Below, piece after piece: positions 22,467 through 26,641 of a stretch of 26,641 bases of DNA (within the stretch, counting starts at the first letter, position 1; each line of letters starts with the position of its first letter). Location: the NCBI GenBank assembly GCA_934511165.1, contig CAKSWA010000030.1, forward strand, positions 1 through 26,641. Reading direction: 5' to 3'. The position numbers were made by a program, and so were the translations under genes. Source of the stretch: an uncultured Oscillospiraceae bacterium. Its GTDB lineage: Bacteria > Bacillota > Clostridia > Oscillospirales > Oscillospiraceae. A model generated the notes under the pieces. The model was not told where the DNA came from. It searched no databases and saw only the letters and a list, made by a program, of their open reading frames with translations.

Positions 22467-22491
22467 ACGAAATCCTCCGCTTCCGACTTTT

Positions 22492-22512
22492 TTGTCCTCT
22501 ATTAGAGAACAA
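22492..22512. promoter_or_regulatory. Candidate IclR operator
   Basis: Palindrome with arms TTGTCCTCTA and TAGAGAACAA around one base; nine of ten positions pair. It lies about 20 bp downstream of the iclR -10 box, a position suited to autorepression. Motif and place only; binding is inferred. Confidence 0.4.
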
Positions 22513-22531
22513 AGTTTCTGATTACGATACA

Positions 22532-22560
22532 ATTATATCTCTGCCCGAGAAAACATGCAA
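22532..22560 (-). promoter_or_regulatory. Sigma-A promoter of iclR (and probably the TRAP operon)
   Basis: Minus strand: TTGCAT (22555-22560), exactly 17 bp, TATAAT (22532-22537). The leader is about 60 nt. Confidence 0.7.
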
Positions 22561-22604
22561 TAAGTAAGTTGATTTTCCACAAAAACAACATGGCGAATTA
22601 CGGG

Positions 22605-22627
22605 AACTTGTGTAGTATATACAAGTT
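22605..22627. promoter_or_regulatory. Palindrome between the divergent iclR and yhcH promoters
   Basis: Arms AACTTGTGTA and TATACAAGTT around three bases; nine of ten positions pair. It lies 44 bp from the iclR -35 and 58 bp from the yhcH -35, a plausible shared regulator site. Binding is inferred. Confidence 0.4.
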
Positions 22628-22685
22628 TTCGACTGGACTGTTCTGTATGGCGCAAAGAACGGCGGCCGCGCTATTTTGCGGTGAC

Positions 22686-22714
22686 TTGCTTCGCGTTTTT
22701 TGATGAATTATAAT
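22686..22714 (+). promoter_or_regulatory. Sigma-A promoter of the YhcH-like gene
   Basis: TTGCTT (22686-22691), exactly 17 bp, TATAAT (22709-22714), 24 bp upstream of the start codon. Confidence 0.7.
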
Positions 22715-22738
22715 AACCGGCGAAAGGGGAGTGCAGGT

Positions 22739-23188
22739 ATGATCTACGATACCATCGAGCATGCGAGGCTGTACCGCGGCATAAGCCAAAACCTTGCGAA
22801 GGCGCTGGATTTTCTGACCGGCACCGATTTCAAAAGCATGCCGGACGAGCGCGTGGAGATCGACGGCGACAGGGTTTTTGCCTTCTTTCAGCGCTATGAT
22901 ACGCTGCCGGTAAACGACCGCCCGGAGGCGCACCGGAAGTATATCGACATCCAGTATCTGATCGAGGGAGAGGAGCTGATCGGCATAGCGCCGCTCTCCG
23001 CGATGAAGAGGGAAGTGGAAGCCCGCCCGGAGCGGGATATCTATTTCTATGAGGGCGAAACGGTGAATATCTCCATCGGCGGCGGACGCCTGGCAATCTT
23101 CTTCCCGCAGGACGCTCACGCCCCGAGCATTGCCGTGGGCGAAAGCCGCCCGGTGCGAAAGGTCGTTGTCAAGGTTGCGGTTGAATAA
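22739..23188 (+). CDS. YhcH/YjgK/YiaL family protein (NanQ-like sugar anomerase)
   Basis: A 149-aa protein of the exact usual length for the family. Conserved parts are MIYDTIEHARLY, RPEAHRKYIDIQYLIEGEE (about 62-79) with Glu/His metal-site candidates, DIYFYEG and FFPQDAHAPSIA (about 121-132) with His127. Family members form a cupin-like beta barrel. The E. coli member NanQ (YhcH) acts as an N-acetylneuraminate anomerase, and others occur with sugar-acid genes. Here it is divergent from IclR, TRAP and aldolase genes, which fits uptake and degradation of a cyclic 2-keto sugar acid. ATG at 22739-22741 has AAAGGGGAG upstream. A strong terminator follows. Confidence 0.9.
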   Translation: MIYDTIEHARLYRGISQNLAKALDFLTGTDFKSMPDERVEIDGDRVFAFFQRYDTLPVNDRPEAHRKYIDIQYLIEGEELIGIAPLSAMKREVEARPERDIYFYEGETVNISIGGGRLAIFFPQDAHAPSIAVGESRPVRKVVVKVAVE

Positions 23189-23206
23189 CACCTGTCCATA
23201 GAGAAA

Positions 23207-23243
23207 CCCGGAGCCGGTGCGTTTTTTACGCACCGGCTCCGGG
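23207..23243. terminator. Bidirectional terminator between convergent genes
   Basis: Perfect 15-bp arms CCCGGAGCCGGTGCG (23207-23221) and CGCACCGGCTCCGGG (23229-23243) flank a 7-nt loop. CCTTTTATT follows on plus. It serves the YhcH-like gene and, reading the other way, the gene ending at 23248. Confidence 0.9.
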
Positions 23244-23247
23244 CCTT

Positions 23248-24768
23248 TTATTCGGTTACGGCGTCCATCGCCGCGGCGTACCATGCTCCGCCGTTCGGGC
23301 AGACGAACGCCAGCTCATAGGCGTTCTGCATGTTGTAGTTTTTCTGTTCCCACCAGGAATTGGCGGTAAAGTCCGCTTTGTAGCGGACGGTGCAGACGAA
23401 GCAGTTCGCACCGACAAACGAGAAATCGGTGAACGTCAGTTCGTCATAGCTCACGCTTGTGGCGGACGCCCAGATCATCGCGTCGGTGGATTCCTGAATG
23501 TACCGGTAAAGATCGGTCGTCCACATGATGCAGTCGAGCAGCTTGTAGTAGCGCTTCATGGAAGCGCGTACCGTCGGATCCATTTCCTTCTCTTCGTCCT
23601 CCACATCCTCGCGCGTAAAGGAGAGATCGCCGCGGAACGACTGCGAGCTGTAGTCAATGTAGCGGTTGAAGAAATACTGTACCGTGCCTTCCACGGCGCT
23701 CTGGAGCGAGGCGTTGTTCGGGTGGAAGAACATGATCTGCCCGTTCTTCCCGACGAGCGGGGAGAGCGCTGTGCCGTCGGCGGCGGTCGCCTGCACGTCC
23801 GGCAGGGAATAGAGATCGTCAAACGACCAGCGCACGGTATCGTAGGCTGCGTCGCCGGTGTAGTACTCCAGACCGCGCAGAATGCCGCGGTCGGAGCTCT
23901 GCGCGTCATTCGGCGTGAGAACCGCGCCGCAGAGCGTCACGGTGACATCTGAGGGGGCGGTGATCGAAACGCTGTAGCGCGGCAGGGGGAGCACGTAGCG
24001 CGTGACGCCGTCGCCGGTGTCCGGCTCCGGGGCGATCTCGTCGCCCGCGGCGTTTGTCACGGTGATCGCGCCGTACATTTTCTCCACGCGGTAGCGCGTG
24101 AGGCGCGGCACAACGGTGAACCGGCTCTCGATCTCCGGCATATCCGAAAGCGGGATATCCCGCTCGGCAATCTGTGCATCGGTGAGCGCGATGCCGTTTA
24201 TATACACCGTTTCGCCCAAAAGCGCCGTGACCTCCACGGCGGTGCTGCGGAGATTGCCGAGCGCTTCGCACGGCGCAATTTCGCCGACCTGCCAGAGATG
24301 CTTTCCGAAGCCGAGATCGCTGCCTGGCTTTTCCGTGAGCGACACGGTGCACACGTCCACGCCGCCGCAGCGGACGATAAACCGGGGCGACACCGCACTG
24401 CTCTCCGGCGCGCGGCGGTAAGAAAAGCTCTTTCCGGCGAGCAGGACGCTTTCGTATTCATCGTAGAGCGCGGCGGTGTCGTCAAAGACGCCGGATTCGC
24501 TCTCGATCGAGGCTTTCACATAGCCGAGCCAGGTTTCCGGCGCGGTGGTCTCCATGAGATCATCCATGACGTGCTCGGGCAGCGCCTGCTCATATACGCG
24601 CAGATATTTATAAAATGCCGCGCAGCCGAGCGAGGCGAAGAGAAGCCATACCACCGCATAGAGGATAAGGAACCGCCGCCAGCGGCGGCGGGAACGCTTC
24701 GCCGTTTCGTCCGCCGGGGCAGCACTTTCCGGCACGGCGGACGGCGTTTCGATTTTCTTTTCTTCCAT
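23248..24768 (-). CDS. Membrane-anchored protein of unknown function
   Basis: A 506-aa protein. A short basic cytoplasmic part (KRSRRRWRR) precedes one membrane helix (about 33-53, FLILYAVVWLLFASLGCAAF). A long extracellular region follows. It holds two small beta-type segments resembling the domains of TcaA-like surface proteins (ETVYINGIALTDAQI; DVTVTLCGAVLTPND). The C-terminal part (about 360-506, YFFNRYIDYSSQSFRG onward) has NTF2-like helix-sheet character. These resemblances are weak and by eye, and no catalytic residues are evident. ATG at 24766-24768 lies two bases after the stop of the phosphodiester glycosidase gene, whose GGAGGGGG end gives the ribosome site, so the two are cotranscribed and likely coupled. 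A cell-envelope role is inferred. Confidence 0.7.
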   Translation of the reverse strand: MEEKKIETPSAVPESAAPADETAKRSRRRWRRFLILYAVVWLLFASLGCAAFYKYLRVYEQALPEHVMDDLMETTAPETWLGYVKASIESESGVFDDTAALYDEYESVLLAGKSFSYRRAPESSAVSPRFIVRCGGVDVCTVSLTEKPGSDLGFGKHLWQVGEIAPCEALGNLRSTAVEVTALLGETVYINGIALTDAQIAERDIPLSDMPEIESRFTVVPRLTRYRVEKMYGAITVTNAAGDEIAPEPDTGDGVTRYVLPLPRYSVSITAPSDVTVTLCGAVLTPNDAQSSDRGILRGLEYYTGDAAYDTVRWSFDDLYSLPDVQATAADGTALSPLVGKNGQIMFFHPNNASLQSAVEGTVQYFFNRYIDYSSQSFRGDLSFTREDVEDEEKEMDPTVRASMKRYYKLLDCIMWTTDLYRYIQESTDAMIWASATSVSYDELTFTDFSFVGANCFVCTVRYKADFTANSWWEQKNYNMQNAYELAFVCPNGGAWYAAAMDAVTE

Positions 24769-24770
24769 AT

Positions 24771-25823
24771 TCACGCCCCCTCCGGCAGAACGACAAACGC
24801 CGTGGGAATGCTGCGCGGCCCGGTGACGGAGGCGCAGTTGTTGATGATCTCGCCGCCGTACACCATGACGCTGGAGGAGCCGCCGTCGAGATTGCCGGCG
24901 TTCACCGCGCCGTATTCGAGCATGATGTCCGCTACGTCCTGCATCGTTGCGCCGAGCGTGTTGATCGACCGCCCGTCGAGCACGAGCAATAGGACGCTTC
25001 CGTCGGCGCACTGGCCGATGGCGGTGCGCGGGTTGACACCGCCGCCGAGGTTTTTCGACTGGATCTCGCCGTTGATGATGAGCGCGGAGGCGAGCCCGTC
25101 GTGTGTGCGGAAGCTCACCGCGTCGGTGATGTTCTGCGCGAGCGCCTCATCCGCCGTCATCGTGCCGACGTGGAGGATGTGGCCGGCGTCAAAGCCGACG
25201 ACATTATAGAGCTCATCTTCGCGCCCGGCGCTGAGCAGCGCGCCGCCGGAGATCACGAGACCCTGCGGCACGCCGCCGTTGCCGCGGCCGTTTTCGTCGT
25301 TGAAGCCGCCCGCGTTCGTTCCGGCAACGCCGCCGTATTTTGCCACGAGCTCCGTGAGCTGCATGCCGGGGACGCTGGCGTCAAATTCCTCGCTCGAAAC
25401 GCCGAGAATGACGCGCGAAGGATCGTGCACGATAAGAAGCTTTCCCTTGGCTGTGCCGCGGGTGATGGCGACAAGCTCCACGCCGTCGTCGCCGCCGGAG
25501 GTCTCTCCCGGTGCGGCGGGCGCAATATGGATGAGGGAAGTGTTCACCGTTTCGGTCTCGTCGTTTTCGGTGCTCTCGCTCTTGAAGGCATCTACCTCCT
25601 CCTGCGAGAGGAAAATGTTCGGGATCCATTGAATGGCGCTCGTTTCGCGCATGGAGCGGCAGAATTTTTCCGTCACGGTCGGAGAGGGGCCTTTTTCCAA
25701 CACCCAGATCACGCCGAGAAGCGTGATAAGCAGCAGCGCGAGCGTAACAAGGAGAAACGCGCCCAGCCGTCCCAGCGGACGGGCGGTATTTTTTTTCGGT
25801 TTGCTTTGTTCGTTCGGCTGCAT
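24771..25823 (-). CDS. Phosphodiester glycosidase (NAGPA) family membrane protein
   Basis: A 350-aa protein. It has a cytoplasmic basic start, one membrane helix (about 23-44, AFLLVTLALLLITLLGVIWVL) and an extracellular domain from about 115. It has the NAGPA/DUF2233 pattern: GVAGTNAGGFND, PQGLVISGG, NPRTAIGQ and the terminal NLDGGSSSVMVYGG. The family includes the lysosomal enzyme that removes GlcNAc from phosphate diesters. Bacterial members are linked to exopolysaccharide and cell-wall glycans. The substrate here is unknown. ATG at 25821-25823 has GGAAAGGAATG upstream; the frame is open further upstream through the promoter and is not used. It forms a two-gene unit with the following anchored protein. 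Confidence 0.88.
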   Translation of the reverse strand: MQPNEQSKPKKNTARPLGRLGAFLLVTLALLLITLLGVIWVLEKGPSPTVTEKFCRSMRETSAIQWIPNIFLSQEEVDAFKSESTENDETETVNTSLIHIAPAAPGETSGGDDGVELVAITRGTAKGKLLIVHDPSRVILGVSSEEFDASVPGMQLTELVAKYGGVAGTNAGGFNDENGRGNGGVPQGLVISGGALLSAGREDELYNVVGFDAGHILHVGTMTADEALAQNITDAVSFRTHDGLASALIINGEIQSKNLGGGVNPRTAIGQCADGSVLLLVLDGRSINTLGATMQDVADIMLEYGAVNAGNLDGGSSSVMVYGGEIINNCASVTGPRSIPTAFVVLPEGA

Positions 25824-25854
25824 GAAGTCATTCCTTTCCGGAGAGGGTATTTCT

Positions 25855-25883
25855 ATTGTATCCGCGAAGACGGACGATTGCAA
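25855..25883 (-). promoter_or_regulatory. Sigma-A promoter of the glycosidase gene
   Basis: Minus strand: TTGCAA (25878-25883), exactly 17 bp, TACAAT (25855-25860), about 32 bp upstream of the start codon. Confidence 0.7.
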
Positions 25884-25927
25884 GGGAGAGGCGAGGGAAA
25901 ATCGTTAAGACTTTATAGAATGTTAAA

Positions 25928-25950
25928 GGGGAGGAGCAGAGCCCCTCCCC
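25928..25950 (-). terminator. Candidate terminator of the membrane fusion protein gene
   Basis: GGGGAGG (25928-25934) pairs with CCTCCCC (25944-25950), 20 bp past the stop codon. The minus-strand tail CTTTAACATT is only moderately T-rich. Confidence 0.5.
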
Positions 25951-25969
25951 TACGGGGATTCCACGGGAG

Positions 25970-26641
25970 TTATGCGTTCTCCGGCGCGGCGGTGCTGGCG
26001 AAGAGCGCGGCTTCCGCGCTCTCGTAGGCGGTGTACCAGACGCTCTGGCCTTCCTCAAGACCGGAGACGATCTCGACCTTTTCGCCGTCCGATACGCCGG
26101 TGACGACTTCCACGGGGTTGGTCAGCTCGCCGGTCTTGGTGTCGCGGCCGGTGTATACGACCGTTTTGAAGCCCTGCTCGGCCAGTGCCTCGGCGGGGAG
26201 CCAGAGGACGTTCTCCGTTGTGCCGACGGTGAGCACCGCCATGGCGTTCATGCCGTCGAGCATGTTTTCCTCGCGCGGCAGGGTGATGGTGACGGTGTAT
26301 TTGCTGTTGCCGCCGTTGTTCTTTCCGTTCGGGTCGATGGCGCTCACGGTGCCGGTGAAGGCACGGCCCGGCAGCGCGTCAACGGTGATCTCCGCTTCCT
26401 GCCCGGTGTGGACGGAGAGAATGTCCATTTCATCCACGAGCATTTCCACGCTCACCGTTTCCGTGGACGAGACGCGCATGAGCTCGGTTTCGGTGCGGTC
26501 GTACATCTCAAAGGCGGGTGCTTCACCGCCGCCTCCGCCGCCCCAGATGATCGAGTCGTCCGGGAATTCCGGCTCCTCCGGCTTCTGCGGGCGCACGACC
26601 CAGAGCAGCACACCGTTTTCGTCATACACAAGATAGACGAG
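25970..26641 (-). CDS. Membrane fusion protein (HlyD/MacA-type efflux adaptor), C-terminal part
   Basis: Partial: the frame stays open to the window edge, giving about 223 residues of the C-terminal portion. An in-frame GTG at 26629 is probably internal. Visible parts are a Gly-rich loop (IIWGGGGGG), a beta-barrel segment (VEMLVDEMDILSVHTGQEAEITVDALPGRAFTGTVSAIDP), PREENMLDGMNAMAVL, WLPAEAL and the membrane-proximal VVTGVSDGEKVEIVSGLEEGQSV. These match the C-terminal half of periplasmic-adaptor-like proteins that, in Gram-positives, work with MacB-type ABC transporters. Partner genes must lie outside the window, since the next gene inward is unrelated and is separated by a terminator and promoter. 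The substrate is unknown. Confidence 0.85.
   Translation of the reverse strand, partial: LVYLVYDENGVLLWVVRPQKPEEPEFPDDSIIWGGGGGGEAPAFEMYDRTETELMRVSSTETVSVEMLVDEMDILSVHTGQEAEITVDALPGRAFTGTVSAIDPNGKNNGGNSKYTVTITLPREENMLDGMNAMAVLTVGTTENVLWLPAEALAEQGFKTVVYTGRDTKTGELTNPVEVVTGVSDGEKVEIVSGLEEGQSVWYTAYESAEAALFASTAAPENA

Noticed and set aside
1..26641. CRISPR array, tRNA, rRNA, prophage or transposase genes
   Set aside because: No regularly spaced short repeats, no tRNA- or rRNA-like stretch, and no phage or transposase protein was found on either strand.

Overview
The window looks like chromosome from a GC-rich, spore-forming member of the Clostridia, most likely an Oscillospiraceae/Ruminococcaceae gut anaerobe. 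The evidence is two forespore genes (spoIIR and a SpoIIQ-type M23 gene), a complete V/A-type ATPase operon in the Enterococcus hirae ntp gene order, a TRAP transporter cluster, Shine-Dalgarno sites of the AGGAGG/GGGAG type, and several TTG/GTG starts. The family-level assignment is inference. There are no rRNA, tRNA, CRISPR or transposase genes.

Layout. (1) 1-3847, minus strand: a six-LysM secreted protein, an uncharacterised lipoprotein, and a 2-oxoacid dehydrogenase E2-like acyltransferase whose catalytic histidine motif is altered. (2) 4128-12984, plus strand: the nine-gene V-ATPase operon ntpF-I-K-E-C-G-A-B-D, interrupted between ntpG and ntpA by a ~160-bp palindromic MITE-like element and closed by a strong terminator. 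The c-ring subunit keeps the T64/Q65/Y68 ... Q118 ... E147 ligand set of Na+-ATPases. An APH-fold kinase gene follows. (3) 13930-16955, minus strand: spoIIR, a membrane-anchored leucine-rich-repeat protein and the SpoIIQ-like gene. The two spo genes have recognisable sigma-F promoters; the LRR gene has a sigma-A promoter. (4) 17031-17553: two ~225-bp tandem copies of a non-coding, structured, C/U-rich element, each ending in a terminator hairpin. (5) 17566-22466, minus strand: a DHDPS/N-acetylneuraminate lyase-superfamily aldolase, TRAP transporter DctM/DctQ/DctP and an IclR regulator, with a divergent YhcH/NanQ-like gene (22739-23188). This looks like an uptake and catabolism unit for a sialic acid or other sugar acid. 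(6) 23248-26641, minus strand: a large anchored protein of unknown function, a phosphodiester-glycosidase (NAGPA) family protein, and the C-terminal part of a membrane fusion protein cut by the window edge.

The most interesting DNA-level signals are as follows. The spoIIR leader carries one hairpin that terminates the upstream LRR transcript, sequesters the spoIIR ribosome-binding site, and has the sigma-F -10 box embedded in it, so that only sigma-F-initiated RNA should escape. The tandem candidate ncRNA pair lies upstream of the SpoIIQ promoter. A MITE-like hairpin sits inside the V-ATPase operon. A terminator/attenuator lies between dctP and dctQ.
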